A stretch of 64,000 nucleotides of DNA from Thalassolituus sp. UBA1087 (GCA_002314145.1 DCCG01000029.1:124001-188000); one strand, 5' to 3'; shown: positions 35,081 to 43,951, numbered from the stretch's first letter. A program made the numbers and translations. Notes: generated by a model not told the origin, from the sequence alone.

Positions 35081-35151
35081 CTAAACTTTCTTTGCCTGCT
35101 CCAGTACTGTCGCTCATAATAACCGGTCAGCGGACGGCAACAGGTTGACTG

Positions 35152-35631
35152 ATGACTCAGAACGTATACAAACAGCATGATCACCACTCCTGCGTGGATG
35201 AAGCACTGACCAGAGCCCGACGTCTGTGTGAGCAGAACGGTCAGCGTCTGACGCCGGTACGACAACGCGTACTGGAAATGGTGTGGGCCAACCACAAACC
35301 TGTCGGTGCCTACGATCTGCTGCCCAAACTGGCAGAAGAAGGATTTAACTCGGCGCCGCCTACTGTTTATCGGGCGCTGGATTTTCTGCTGGACCTGGGA
35401 CTGATCCACCGCATCAGTTCACTCAACGCCTTTATCGGCTGTAACCACCCCGGCGAAGATCACCCGAGCTGTTTTTTTGTCTGCCGTGAATGCGGCAAAG
35501 CACAGGAACTGGACGCATCACTGATGCGTTCTCTGGCCACCAAAGCAGAACAGGATCTGGGCCTGAAAGTGGAACAGCAGATGACCGAATTAATGGGCCT
35601 GTGTCCGGCCTGCCAGAAAGAGGCCTCATGA
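35152..35631 (+). CDS. zur: Zinc uptake regulator Zur (Fur family)
   Basis: 159 residues. Fur-family repressor that binds DNA with Zn(II). Winged helix (TPVRQRVLEMVWANHKPVGAY) followed by the dimerisation domain, with metal ligands CNHPGEDHPSCFFVCRECG and the C-terminal LCPACQ. The extra N-terminal His/Cys-rich start (HDHHSCVDEA) resembles Pseudomonas Zur (Np20). The stop overlaps the znuC start as ATGA. Confidence 0.94.
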   Translation: MTQNVYKQHDHHSCVDEALTRARRLCEQNGQRLTPVRQRVLEMVWANHKPVGAYDLLPKLAEEGFNSAPPTVYRALDFLLDLGLIHRISSLNAFIGCNHPGEDHPSCFFVCRECGKAQELDASLMRSLATKAEQDLGLKVEQQMTELMGLCPACQKEAS

Positions 35632-36392
35632 CCGCAACCGCTCCGTCTGCTCTGATCGAAGCTCATCACCTGAACCTGCAGCGCGCCCATAAAACCGTCC
35701 TCAGTGATATCAGCCTGAGCATCAGTGCAGGGCAGATTATCACCCTGATCGGTCCTAACGGTTGCGGTAAATCGACCCTGATCAAAGTGATGCTGGGACT
35801 GCAGGAACCGGACAGCGGTCAGGTGATCCGGCGCAACCGGCTGCGTATCGGTTATATGCCGCAGCGCTTAAGTCTGGATCAGCGTATGCCGCTCACCGTC
35901 ACCGGCTTCCTGCGTCTGGCCCGCCATGCCAGTCATGCCGACATTCAGCGCTGGCTGCAACGGCTGGGTATCGAGACGCTGGCACCACTGTCAGTGCACG
36001 ATCTGTCCGGCGGTGAATGGCAGCGGGTGCTGCTGGTCCGGGCACTGTTAATGAAGCCTCAGCTGCTGGTGCTGGATGAACCCGTGCAGGGCGTTGATGT
36101 GCAGGGGCAGATGGAACTGTACCAGCTGATTCCACAGTTACGGGATGAGCTGGGCTGTGGTGTGCTGATGGTCTCCCATGACCTGCATCTGGTGATGGCC
36201 GCCACCGATGAAGTCATCTGCCTCAATGGCCACGTGTGCTGTTCCGGCCATCCGGATAACGTCTCCGTGGACCCCGCTTACCTGCAGTTATTCGGCGGCC
36301 GCGCGCAACCGGCCATTGCCCCTTACACTCATCATCATGATCACAGCCATTGCCAGCATGATCATCATCCACAACAGGAGGATGACGCATGA
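35628..36392 (+). CDS. znuC: Zinc ABC transporter ATPase ZnuC
   Basis: 254 residues from the ATG overlapping the zur stop. Walker A GPNGCGKST, signature LSGGEWQRV, Walker B LLVLDEP, then VSHDLHLVM. The C-terminal His-rich tail (HHHDHSHCQHDHH) is found in many ZnuC proteins and may buffer zinc. Overlaps znuB by 4 bp. Confidence 0.95.
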   Translation: MTATAPSALIEAHHLNLQRAHKTVLSDISLSISAGQIITLIGPNGCGKSTLIKVMLGLQEPDSGQVIRRNRLRIGYMPQRLSLDQRMPLTVTGFLRLARHASHADIQRWLQRLGIETLAPLSVHDLSGGEWQRVLLVRALLMKPQLLVLDEPVQGVDVQGQMELYQLIPQLRDELGCGVLMVSHDLHLVMAATDEVICLNGHVCCSGHPDNVSVDPAYLQLFGGRAQPAIAPYTHHHDHSHCQHDHHPQQEDDA

Positions 36393-37186
36393 TGGATATC
36401 TGGTGGCTGATGCCTCTGGTGGCGGGGGTGTTGCTCGCTCTGATTGGCGGCCCGCTGGGCAGCTTTGTTATCTGGCGGCGCATGGCATTCTTTGGCGACA
36501 CCCTGGCCCATGGCGCTCTGCTGGGCATTACCTTCGGGGTGCTCACCGACATCAATCTGACACTGGCGCTGATCATAGGATCGGTAGTGCTGGCCCTGCT
36601 GCTGTTGCCGCTGGAGCGCAGTTCGCGGCTGTCATCGGATACGCTGCTCGGCATTGTCTCCCACAGCACTCTGGCGATTGGTCTGGTAACCCTGAGCCTG
36701 GCCCAGGGAATCCGGGTGGACCTGATGGGTTATCTGTTCGGTGACCTGCTGGCGGTCGGCCGTGCGGACGTGATCTGGATTGTTGCTGCAGCCGTGCTGG
36801 TCGGTGCCCTGCTGATCTGGCAATGGCGCGGCCTGCTGGCAGTGACGGTAAGTCAGGAACTGGCCGAAATCGAAGGGCATCCGGTACAGCGCCTGAACCT
36901 GCTGCTGATTCTGATGCTGGCTCTGATCGTGGCGCTGGCCATGAAAGTGGTGGGGATTCTGCTGGTCAGCGCCCTGCTGATCATTCCGCCGGCGGCCGCG
37001 CGCAGCCTGTCACGCTCACCGGAACAGATGGTGGTGCTGGCCAGTATTGCCGGTATAACCTCGGTACTGGCCGGGTTGTGGGCCTCGTTCCGCTGGGATA
37101 CTCCCGCCGGCCCCAGCATTGTGGTGGCCGCCACGGCATTGTTTGCGCTCAGTCTGGTAGCTAAAGGGGTAAGCGCCCGGGATTGA
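36389..37186 (+). CDS. znuB: Zinc ABC transporter permease ZnuB
   Basis: 265 residues with about eight hydrophobic helices of the ABC-3 permease family. GDTLAHGALLGI near residue 35 and the late LLVSALLIIPPAAARSLS are characteristic. Last gene of zur-znuC-znuB, all overlapping by 4 bp, controlled by the Zur box at 35068. Confidence 0.95.
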   Translation: MMDIWWLMPLVAGVLLALIGGPLGSFVIWRRMAFFGDTLAHGALLGITFGVLTDINLTLALIIGSVVLALLLLPLERSSRLSSDTLLGIVSHSTLAIGLVTLSLAQGIRVDLMGYLFGDLLAVGRADVIWIVAAAVLVGALLIWQWRGLLAVTVSQELAEIEGHPVQRLNLLLILMLALIVALAMKVVGILLVSALLIIPPAAARSLSRSPEQMVVLASIAGITSVLAGLWASFRWDTPAGPSIVVAATALFALSLVAKGVSARD

Positions 37187-37204
37187 GCGGGCTGAACGGC
37201 GGAC

Positions 37205-37244
37205 AAAAAAAGACCCGGTCGCCATTGGGGGCAAACGACCGGGT
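37205..37244 (-). terminator. Intrinsic terminator on the minus strand
   Basis: A 9-bp GC-rich stem with a 14-nt loop followed by UUUUUUU on the minus strand. On the plus strand it is preceded rather than followed by the homopolymer, so it is not an efficient znuB terminator. It points to a minus-strand transcript ending here. Confidence 0.8.
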
Positions 37245-37341
37245 TAACTTCGGATCATTGGGGAAGTACCGAAGAAAAGGAAAATCCTGAAAAAACTCAC
37301 TGTTAGCTAATCCGCTGAGCCAAGCTGGCGTCAGAGGAATA
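37205..37341 (-). ncRNA. Candidate small RNA with intrinsic terminator near engB
   Basis: The minus strand has no gene here, yet ends in a strong terminator. ACCCGGTCG and CGACCGGGT pair (37236-37244 with 37213-37221), then seven U. Just upstream a second hairpin CTTCGG/CCGAAG (37269-37274 with 37248-37253) exposes a C/U-rich loop, preceded by a U/C-rich stretch around GATTTTCCTTTTCTTCGG. A TATATT (37353-37348) could be the -10, giving about 137 nt; no good -35 was found, so the 5' end is uncertain. Spot 42 (E. coli) and ErsA (P. aeruginosa) lie near engB/polA, and this locus is syntenic. In E. coli the RNA is oriented towards engB, unlike here, so homology is unproven. Confidence 0.45.
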
Positions 37342-37575
37342 ACCTTTAATATAGACAATCTCCGGCTGCCTGCAGGCCCGTACGGATATTTTTGGTTGTA
37401 TTTACTAATTAAGAACTGCTTTCTGAATAATCAGCCCTATTAACGTTATGGGTATATCCTGACATTCTTAACCATTTACGACTCCCACCTGACATACCTG
37501 TAAGGTGTCGCAAAGCGACACCAGAATTTAGTATGAAGCTGGTAGTATCGCCCTTCCGCTACCGCAGAACGCACC

Positions 37576-37935
37576 ATGTATCAGAAAAGCTACGAATTGC
37601 TTGGCCTGCCCGAGGGCGCCGGCCGGGACGACGTGAAAAAAGCCTTTAAACGACTGGCGATGACCTTCCATCCGGACAGAAACCCGGACGGACAGGCTCA
37701 TTTTGCTGCGCTCTGCCGTGCCTATCAGACCCTGATGGATGCCCTGGATAATGATCGCCGGCAGAACGCCGCCAGACGCTATGATGCCGCCCGGGCCACC
37801 GCTCAAACAGACAATAACCAGACGCTGAGTATCAGCCGGGAAAGACGCACCAGCCGGCGACTGCCTCAGCATCGCCGGTTTGAACTGGTACAGGAAAGTC
37901 ACTACAAGGGGATCAGTGTCAGCGAAGAAGTCTGA
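37576..37935 (+). CDS. Small J-domain protein
   Basis: 119 residues. The first 68 form a DnaJ domain with the HPD tripeptide in MTFHPDRNPDG, which stimulates Hsp70 (DnaK) ATPase. The remainder is basic and polar (RERRTSRRLPQHRRFEL) and lacks Gly/Phe or zinc-finger regions, so it is a type III J protein. Convergent with engB (2 bp apart). Client specificity cannot be told. Confidence 0.85.
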   Translation: MYQKSYELLGLPEGAGRDDVKKAFKRLAMTFHPDRNPDGQAHFAALCRAYQTLMDALDNDRRQNAARRYDAARATAQTDNNQTLSISRERRTSRRLPQHRRFELVQESHYKGISVSEEV

Positions 37936-37937
37936 CG

Positions 37938-38591
37938 CTATGCTTCCGGGTTACCGGCCGGCTGATCATCCGTCTCTTCAGGGGCTGTTAACCACAGATC
38001 CAGACGCTTTTTAAGCACATCAATGCCATCACCGGTGAGTGATGAAAACGTCTGCACCGTGACCTGGTCACCCAGATGCTTCACCGCTTTCTTCACCTGC
38101 AACATCGTACTCTGAGCCGGGCCGCGCTTAAGCTTATCAGCCTTGGTCAGCAGCACATGCACCGGCATACCGGCTTCGATCGCCCAGTCCAGCATCGCCA
38201 TATCGAATTCTTTCATCGGGTGGCGGATATCCATCAGCAGCACCAGCCCCACCAGCGGATCGCGCTTCTGCAGATAATTTCCCAGCTCCCGCTGCCACTC
38301 GTTTTTCACCGCCAGCGGTACTTTGGCGAAGCCATAGCCGGGCAGGTCCACCAGCGCGAGCGGTTTATCACCGATCTGAAAATAGTTAATCAGCTGCGTG
38401 CGGCCAGGCGTTTTACTGGTACGGGCCAGTTTTTTATTGCCGGTTAAACGGTTCAGGGCGCTGGACTTACCGGCGTTGGAACGCCCGGCAAATGCCACTT
38501 CGCGCTCGATTTCCATCGGGCACTGGCTGAGTTTGGCGGCACTCTTAACGAACTGAGTGTTGGTATAAGTCAATGATTCCTGCGCTATCAT
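37938..38591 (-). CDS. engB: Ribosome biogenesis GTP-binding protein EngB (YihA/YsxC)
   Basis: 217 residues. Essential GTPase for 50S subunit assembly. P-loop GRSNAGKSS near residue 33, switch KTPGRTQ, G3 DLPGYGFAKV, G4 LTKADK. Divergent from the cytochrome c5 gene. Gene order onwards (c5, c4, dsbA, endonuclease, GGDEF) matches P. aeruginosa. Confidence 0.96.
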   Translation of the reverse strand: MIAQESLTYTNTQFVKSAAKLSQCPMEIEREVAFAGRSNAGKSSALNRLTGNKKLARTSKTPGRTQLINYFQIGDKPLALVDLPGYGFAKVPLAVKNEWQRELGNYLQKRDPLVGLVLLMDIRHPMKEFDMAMLDWAIEAGMPVHVLLTKADKLKRGPAQSTMLQVKKAVKHLGDQVTVQTFSSLTGDGIDVLKKRLDLWLTAPEETDDQPAGNPEA

Positions 38592-38603
38592 GGGGTAAAC
38601 GTA

Positions 38604-38633
38604 ATGACCGTCCGGAAATTAATGTTATATAAT
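38604..38633 (+). promoter_or_regulatory. Probable sigma-70 promoter of the cytochrome c5 gene
   Basis: ATGACC (38604-38609) and a perfect TATAAT (38628-38633) are spaced by 18 bp, about 100 bp upstream of the cytochrome start. The -10 is strong and the -35 matches four of six positions. Confidence 0.6.
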
Positions 38634-38735
38634 GCTCGGCCTTTGGAAGACGGACCCATCATATCACAGGGCAGTGGTTCCGGGGCTAAGCTGTTTTAAA
38701 CCCTCATAAAACACGCAAAAGAGAGAGAATCACAT

Positions 38736-39035
38736 ATGAAAAAACTGATGATGATGGCTGCCGTTGCTGCCGTTGCTGTAAGCGCCAACGTTCAGGCGTT
38801 TGATGTCGCTGCGAAGTATCAGCAAGCCTGCAGTGCATGCCATGCCATGGCTGTTGCCGGTGCGCCGAAAGCCTTCGACAAAGCGGCCTGGGAACCGCGC
38901 CTGGCCAAAGGCATGGATACACTGGTCAACAGTGTGACCAACGGGCTGAATGCCATGCCGCCACGGGGTCTGTGCATGGACTGTACAGCCGAGCAGTACA
39001 AAGAACTGATCACTTATATGTCCACGCCTAAGTAA
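38736..39035 (+). CDS. Cytochrome c5-family monoheme protein
   Basis: 99 residues. Signal peptide (residues 1-21, cleavage after VQA), then one heme site CSACH near residue 32, a late Met ligand candidate (NAMPPRG) and the c5-type CMDC pair. A periplasmic electron carrier between quinol oxidising complexes and terminal reductases. Followed 45 bp later by cytochrome c4; probably cotranscribed. Confidence 0.9.
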   Translation: MKKLMMMAAVAAVAVSANVQAFDVAAKYQQACSACHAMAVAGAPKAFDKAAWEPRLAKGMDTLVNSVTNGLNAMPPRGLCMDCTAEQYKELITYMSTPK

Positions 39036-39080
39036 CGCGCGGAATAATAAGTAGAAGAATTCACATACAACCTGGACCTG

Positions 39081-39686
39081 ATGATGAAAAACCTGTTGAT
39101 TAGCCTGATCGTTTCTGCCGGACTGATGTCCGTCGCGCACGCTGGCGACGCTGAAGCCGGCAAAGCAAAGTCTGCCACCTGTGCTGCATGTCATGGTGCT
39201 GATGGTAACAGCATGGCGCCCACCTTCCCGAAAATTGCCGGACAGGGTGAACGCTATCTGATCAAGCAGATCAAGGATATTCGCGACGGCCGTCGTAATG
39301 TTCCGACCATGGCTCCGTTCGTGTCGGCACTGAGCGACACGGACATCGAAGATCTGGCAGCTTACTTCACTTCTCAGGCTCCGAAAGCAGGCGGCGCACA
39401 GGAAGAACTGGCGGAACTGGGCGAAACCATTTACCGCGGTGGCATTGCCGAAAAAGGCATTCCCGCCTGTCTGGCCTGTCACGGTCCGGATGGTAAAGGT
39501 ATCGAAACAGCTGCCTTCCCTCGCCTGGCGGGTCAGCATGCTGAGTACACCAAAACTCAGCTGAACGCGTTCAGCATGAACCAGCGTACCAATGACGGTG
39601 ATACCCGCATGATGCGTGATATCGCCTACCGTCTGCACGCGACTGAAATTGAAGCGGTTGCTTCCTACATTCAGGGTCTGCGTTAA
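39081..39686 (+). CDS. Diheme cytochrome c4
   Basis: 201 residues. Signal peptide (1-21), then two similar cytochrome domains with heme sites CAACH near residue 35 and CLACH near residue 133. Met ligands are likely in NSMAPTFP and the matching C-terminal part. Periplasmic electron donor, often to cbb3 oxidase. Ends before an excellent terminator. Confidence 0.94.
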   Translation: MMKNLLISLIVSAGLMSVAHAGDAEAGKAKSATCAACHGADGNSMAPTFPKIAGQGERYLIKQIKDIRDGRRNVPTMAPFVSALSDTDIEDLAAYFTSQAPKAGGAQEELAELGETIYRGGIAEKGIPACLACHGPDGKGIETAAFPRLAGQHAEYTKTQLNAFSMNQRTNDGDTRMMRDIAYRLHATEIEAVASYIQGLR

Positions 39687-39706
39687 GCAACCCGGAAGTC
39701 AGTCAG

Positions 39707-39733
39707 AAAAAGCGGCCACTGGCCGCTTTTTTT
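39707..39733 (+). terminator. Intrinsic terminator after cytochrome c4
   Basis: AAAAAGCGGCC pairs with GGCCGCTTTTT across the 3-nt loop ACT, followed by further T residues. It separates the cytochrome unit from dsbA. Confidence 0.92.
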
Positions 39734-39866
39734 ATGCCCCGGATTTCTCCGTTCAGAACATCTTCACAATTCCATACCTTCAGCGGTGGGCCTCAAAGAA
39801 CCTTTATGCAAGAATGCGCTCTGACCTAGGTCTGATTCGGATCAATAATTAATTACGGAGTTTCTG

Positions 39867-40508
39867 ATGTTTGCACAGGTGAGCAAATGGATCGCGGCAG
39901 CGCTGCTGATGGTGGCAGCCACAGTACAGGCCGCTGAATACGAAGCCGGCAAAGAATACACAGTACTGGCTGAGCCGGTAACCGTTATGGCGGATGGCAA
40001 AATCCACGTGGAAGAAGCCTTCTGGTATGGCTGCCCGCATTGTTTCCATCTGGAATCCATCCTGACGCCATGGAAAAAACAACTGCCGGAAGACGTTGCC
40101 TTTAAAGGCGTACCGGCCATGTTCGGACGCGCCTGGGTGGTTCACGCTCAGCTGTTCCATGTTGCTGACGTACTGGGTGTGGAAGAAAAGGTCCACAGCG
40201 ATATTTTTAAAGCCATCCACGTAGACCGTGAACGTCTGCTGGATCGTGACGATCAGCGCGACTTCCTGGTTGAGAAGGCTGGCATCAGCGCCGAAGATTT
40301 CGACAAAGCGTACGAGTCTTTCGCGGTGAAATCACGTATGAAGCAGGGCGATCAGCGTATCCGTGCTTTCAAAATCTCCGGTGTACCGGCGCTCATTATT
40401 CAGGGCAAATACGTGGTCGATGCCACTTCCGCCGGCAGTCAGGCCAATATGCTGAAAGTGGCTGACTTCCTGATCGAAAAAGAGCGCGCCGCGCTGCAGG
40501 GGAAATAA
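39867..40508 (+). CDS. dsbA: Thiol:disulfide oxidoreductase DsbA
   Basis: 213 residues. Introduces disulfide bonds in the periplasm; reoxidised by DsbB. Signal peptide (1-22), thioredoxin fold with the active site FWYGCPHCFHLE near residue 53 and the cis-Pro loop SGVPALIIQGKY near residue 170. CGGAGTTTCTG precedes the ATG. The 3' end forms a small hairpin with the start of the next gene. Confidence 0.96.
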   Translation: MFAQVSKWIAAALLMVAATVQAAEYEAGKEYTVLAEPVTVMADGKIHVEEAFWYGCPHCFHLESILTPWKKQLPEDVAFKGVPAMFGRAWVVHAQLFHVADVLGVEEKVHSDIFKAIHVDRERLLDRDDQRDFLVEKAGISAEDFDKAYESFAVKSRMKQGDQRIRAFKISGVPALIIQGKYVVDATSAGSQANMLKVADFLIEKERAALQGK

Positions 40509-40517
40509 TTCCCCGCC

Positions 40518-41306
40518 ATGCCAGGCTTCTGCTCACTGCAGGACTTTATCGCGGCCCCGCGGGCCGCGAATGCGCTCAGACTCCTTTCCTTTAATATGCA
40601 GGTCGGTATTCAGACCAGCGCCTATCACCATTACCTGTTGCACAGCTGGCAGCATATTCTTCCCAGCCGCCAACGGCAGCTGGCACTCAGCCGCATCGCC
40701 GACCTGGTCGCGCATTTTGATATCGTTGCCCTGCAGGAGGCCGACGGTGGCAGTTTCCGCAGCAGCGGCACCAACCAGATCAAACATATCGCCGGGTTAG
40801 CGGAATTTCCTTACTGGTACCATCAGGTAAACCGCAATCTGGGCGGTATTGCACGCCATAGTAACGGCCTGCTGAGCCGCTACCCGGCCGCCCGCATCAG
40901 GCAGTATCCGCTGCCCGGCCGTCTGCCCGGCCGCGGTCTGATGGTCATGCAGCTGGGCGATGAAGATACCGGCCTGACGGTGGTTGTCACCCATCTGGCA
41001 CTGGGCCAGAAAACCCAGCTCAGCCAGCTGGATTTTCTCTGCGATCTGGTTGCCGGCAGCCGCCATCTGGTCATCATGGGAGATCTCAATCAGGACGCCG
41101 ACGTTCTGCTGCAACACAGCCCTCTGAAGAAACTCAGCCTGCATGCGCCGCGGCTTATGCCAACCTACCCCAGTTGGCAACCCAAACGCGGTATCGACCA
41201 TATTTTCCTCAGCGATAATATCCGCGTGCTGCGCAGCGCCGCGCTTGACCATCCGCATTCCGACCACCTGCCGATTGCCGCAGAGATTGAGTGGCCCGGC
41301 CAATAA
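40518..41306 (+). CDS. Endonuclease/exonuclease/phosphatase-family protein
   Basis: 262 residues. EEP fold with LLSFNMQVG, IVALQEADGG (catalytic Glu), VVTHLALG, IMGDLNQD and HPHSDHLPIAAEI (catalytic His). Relatives include PA5488 at the same locus. The substrate may be nucleic acid, lipid or phosphoester; the sequence does not decide. It starts 9 bp after dsbA with no good ribosome site: the region GGGGAAATAATTCCCC can fold, suggesting coupling to dsbA translation. Confidence 0.85.
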   Translation: MPGFCSLQDFIAAPRAANALRLLSFNMQVGIQTSAYHHYLLHSWQHILPSRQRQLALSRIADLVAHFDIVALQEADGGSFRSSGTNQIKHIAGLAEFPYWYHQVNRNLGGIARHSNGLLSRYPAARIRQYPLPGRLPGRGLMVMQLGDEDTGLTVVVTHLALGQKTQLSQLDFLCDLVAGSRHLVIMGDLNQDADVLLQHSPLKKLSLHAPRLMPTYPSWQPKRGIDHIFLSDNIRVLRSAALDHPHSDHLPIAAEIEWPGQ

Positions 41307-41389
41307 GCCATCCTCTTCACCACCAGGCGGCAGATTGCCCGGGCTTATCTATACTCTTGATATCTCACCGTTTTAGCCTGGAGAACATA

Positions 41390-43051
41390 ATGGCCGAGGG
41401 AGCCGGATCAACGTCCGCCCGCCGCTGGCGCGACAAATATCTGGATTTGCTGGATCAGCACGAAAAACTGAAGCACAGCGCCGAAGAAGAGCACGATCAG
41501 ATGCGCCGCGGTCTGGTCATGGTCTCCCTGCTGGCAGAGGGTCAGTCCGGCAATGTCGATAAAGCGCTGGGCGATCTGAGAGAAGCCATTAAACCGGATG
41601 GTAAAGGCGTGATCCGGGTAATGGACGAGCTGGAAACCGCGGTACAGCGTTTCGAATCCTCCAACGCCGCACAGGCCGAAGTACTGCTTGGCCAGCTGTC
41701 CGATGCCGCGGATAAACTCAGCCGCTGCCCTCTGCCGCGGCCGCTGATGAAGCGCGTGCGGCAGATCCGCAAAGATGCGGTCAAAGAGCTGCAGAGTTGG
41801 TCCGGTTATATTACTCAGCTACAGAGCTGGGTGCAGCTCACCGGTGAACTCGCCACCCTGGAAGGCTATGACGAAGCCCGCTCCGGCAGCTGGTGGAAGC
41901 GCTGGTTTAAACCCACCGCAGACGAACACAGTGACAGCCCGGAGCCAGCGGATACCGACGCCGGTGCTGATCACGACAGAAGCGATGAAGAAGAGCCCGG
42001 TTTTTCTCATATTGCCTCAGAAGTCACCGAAACCCTGCTTAACCTGCTCAGTCAGCTGGTTATTCCTGAGCGCCTCAACGGCCAGTCTGAGGGGTTAAAA
42101 AACCGTCTGCAGAATGGCCTGAACTGGTATGAACTGGTGCCTCTGCTGGAAGACGCCACGGATTTTCTGCTGCAGTGTCTGGGCAACAGCCAGACCGAAC
42201 TTGAGCAGTTTCTGCAAAGTCTGGATCAGCGCCTGAAGGCCATTCAGGCACTGGTCAGTGAAGCCAGCATGAGTCAGTCCGAACGGCGCCGGGCGCGGGT
42301 GGATCTCGACAGTATGGTGCGCGAACAGATCGCCGATATCCGCTCCGTGGTCACCGGCTCCGGCGACCTCGGCGAACTGGGCACCAGTGTGCGTGATCAT
42401 CTGACCATGATTGTGCAGGCCATGGAAAAATATCAGCTGGATGAAGAAGCGCGTGAGCAGCGCCTGGAAGCCAAGCTGAAACTGCTGCAGGAACGCCTTA
42501 ATGAAATGGAAGCCGAAGTCAAAGAAAGCCGGCTGGCCATCGAAGAACAGAAACGCAAAGCCACCCACGACCCGCTCACCGGCCTGCCCAACCGCGACGC
42601 TTATCAGGCACGGCTGGAAGAAGAACTGGTACGCCGTCATCGCTATGGCGGCAACCTGTCACTGGTGGTGTGTGACGTTGACCACTTTAAAAACATCAAT
42701 GATAACTACGGCCATCTGGCCGGCGACCGGGTACTGAAACTGATTTCCCGCACCCTGCGCAAAAACCTGCGCGACATTGATTTTATCGCCCGCTTTGGCG
42801 GCGAGGAATTTGTCATCCTGATGCCGGAAACCCAGGCCAGCGATGCCTGTTCCGCGGCCGAGAAGCTGCGCACCAGCATTGAACAGAGCCCGTTCAATTT
42901 CCGCAAAGAACGGGTGCCGGTCACCATGTCCTTCGGTATCAGTGAATTCAAAGCGCTGGAATCGCCGGACGTGGTTTTCGAGCGTGCCGACAAAGCGCTT
43001 TATCAGGCGAAAGACGGCGGCCGCAACCGCTGTCAGCTGGCCGGGGACTGA
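41390..43051 (+). CDS. Diguanylate cyclase (DgcH-like)
   Basis: 553 residues from the ATG at 41390 with CTGGAG upstream. An N-terminal, mostly helical domain of about 340 residues (no membrane helix) and a coiled coil (about 350-395) lead into a GGDEF domain. The active site is GGEEF, with a complete inhibitory I-site RDID exactly five residues upstream. Synthesises cyclic di-GMP with product inhibition. Same position as PA5487 in P. aeruginosa. No EAL or receiver domain. Confidence 0.93.
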   Translation: MAEGAGSTSARRWRDKYLDLLDQHEKLKHSAEEEHDQMRRGLVMVSLLAEGQSGNVDKALGDLREAIKPDGKGVIRVMDELETAVQRFESSNAAQAEVLLGQLSDAADKLSRCPLPRPLMKRVRQIRKDAVKELQSWSGYITQLQSWVQLTGELATLEGYDEARSGSWWKRWFKPTADEHSDSPEPADTDAGADHDRSDEEEPGFSHIASEVTETLLNLLSQLVIPERLNGQSEGLKNRLQNGLNWYELVPLLEDATDFLLQCLGNSQTELEQFLQSLDQRLKAIQALVSEASMSQSERRRARVDLDSMVREQIADIRSVVTGSGDLGELGTSVRDHLTMIVQAMEKYQLDEEAREQRLEAKLKLLQERLNEMEAEVKESRLAIEEQKRKATHDPLTGLPNRDAYQARLEEELVRRHRYGGNLSLVVCDVDHFKNINDNYGHLAGDRVLKLISRTLRKNLRDIDFIARFGGEEFVILMPETQASDACSAAEKLRTSIEQSPFNFRKERVPVTMSFGISEFKALESPDVVFERADKALYQAKDGGRNRCQLAGD

Positions 43052-43106
43052 GCCGTCACAAAAACGGGAATAAATGACGCAGCGGAGCCGCTATTCCTTG
43101 CATTCT

Positions 43107-43160
43107 GCTTTCGTTTTGCTAACTTTCTTTCATTAAAGTTTCGAAACGAAAGCAACTGAT
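43107..43160 (+). promoter_or_regulatory. Candidate GlmR operators upstream of glmR
   Basis: GCTTTCGTTT (43107-43116) recurs inverted as AAACGAAAGC (43144-43153), within the symmetric core TTTCGAAACGAAA. Both lie in the 115-bp region before glmR. DeoR-family repressors typically bind repeated motifs of this kind, so autoregulation of glmR-glmS is likely. Confidence 0.55.
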
Positions 43161-43166
43161 CTCTTC

Positions 43167-43937
43167 ATGCCTAAGCGCAACACCCTGCAACGGCGTCACG
43201 CCATTCTTGATACCTTAGCCCGCGAAGGCCAGGTGCAGGTGGATACTCTGGCCAGAACACTGGCAACGTCGGAAGTCACCATCCGTAAAGACCTGGCGGA
43301 ACTGGAACGCAGCGGCCTGCTGCTGCGCCGCTATGGCGGTGCCATTCCGTTACCGGCTGACATCACAGACGCAAACGGAACCAAAGCTGAAGTTTCGGAA
43401 CGAAAGCAGCTGATTGCCAATGCTGCCGCGCAGATTATCCGCGACCATAACCGCATTATCATCGATTTCGGCACCACCACCGCGGCGCTGATTCCCCGGT
43501 TGCAGACAAAACGCGGCCTGGTGGTGATGACCAACTCGCTGACGGTGGCCAACGCTATCCGCGAGCTGGAAAACGAACCCACCCTGCTGATGAGTGGCGG
43601 TACCTGGGATGCGCATTCGGAGTCCTTTCAGGGCCAGATTGCCGAGCAGGTGATCCGCTCCTACGACTTTGACCAGCTGTTTATCGGCTGTGATGGCATT
43701 GACCCGGTACGCGGGACAACAACCTTTAACGAATTACTGGGTCTTAGCCGGGTAATGGCGGAAGCGGCGCGCGAGGTAGTGGTGATGGCCGAAGCCGATA
43801 AAGTCGGGCGGCGCATTCCTAATCTCGAATTACCCTGGACGGCGGTCAGCGTGCTGATTACCGATGACCGCCTGAGCCCGGAGCAACAACAACAGATTGA
43901 ACAACAGGGCGTGCGCGTTGTCATCGCCACGGCCTGA
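43167..43937 (+). CDS. glmR: DeoR-family regulator of glucosamine metabolism (GlmR-like)
   Basis: 256 residues. N-terminal DeoR helix-turn-helix (RRHAILDTLAREGQVQVDTLA, ending in VTIRKDLAELE) and a C-terminal sugar-phosphate sensor domain (IDFGTTTAALIPRL, DQLFIGCDGID). It sits 14 bp upstream of glmS, as GlmR (PA5550) does in P. aeruginosa. Repeated TTTCG(A/G)AACGAAAG motifs lie in its promoter and once inside its own coding sequence (43391-43414). Confidence 0.88.
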   Translation: MPKRNTLQRRHAILDTLAREGQVQVDTLARTLATSEVTIRKDLAELERSGLLLRRYGGAIPLPADITDANGTKAEVSERKQLIANAAAQIIRDHNRIIIDFGTTTAALIPRLQTKRGLVVMTNSLTVANAIRELENEPTLLMSGGTWDAHSESFQGQIAEQVIRSYDFDQLFIGCDGIDPVRGTTTFNELLGLSRVMAEAAREVVVMAEADKVGRRIPNLELPWTAVSVLITDDRLSPEQQQQIEQQGVRVVIATA

Positions 43938-43951
43938 TACGGAGAAAAAAT

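Larger units (their letters stand above)
37187..37575. other. 389-bp intergenic region between znuB and the J-domain gene
   Basis: Contains the candidate small RNA and its terminator at the left. On the right is a perfect 8-bp hairpin GGTGTCGC-AAA-GCGACACC (37503-37521) with no T-tract on either strand. The middle (37380-37480) is AT-rich. No open frame is convincing. Confidence 0.6.

Noticed and set aside
37503..37521. 8-bp hairpin before the J-domain gene as a terminator
   Set aside because: No T-tract on either strand and no transcript clearly ending there.
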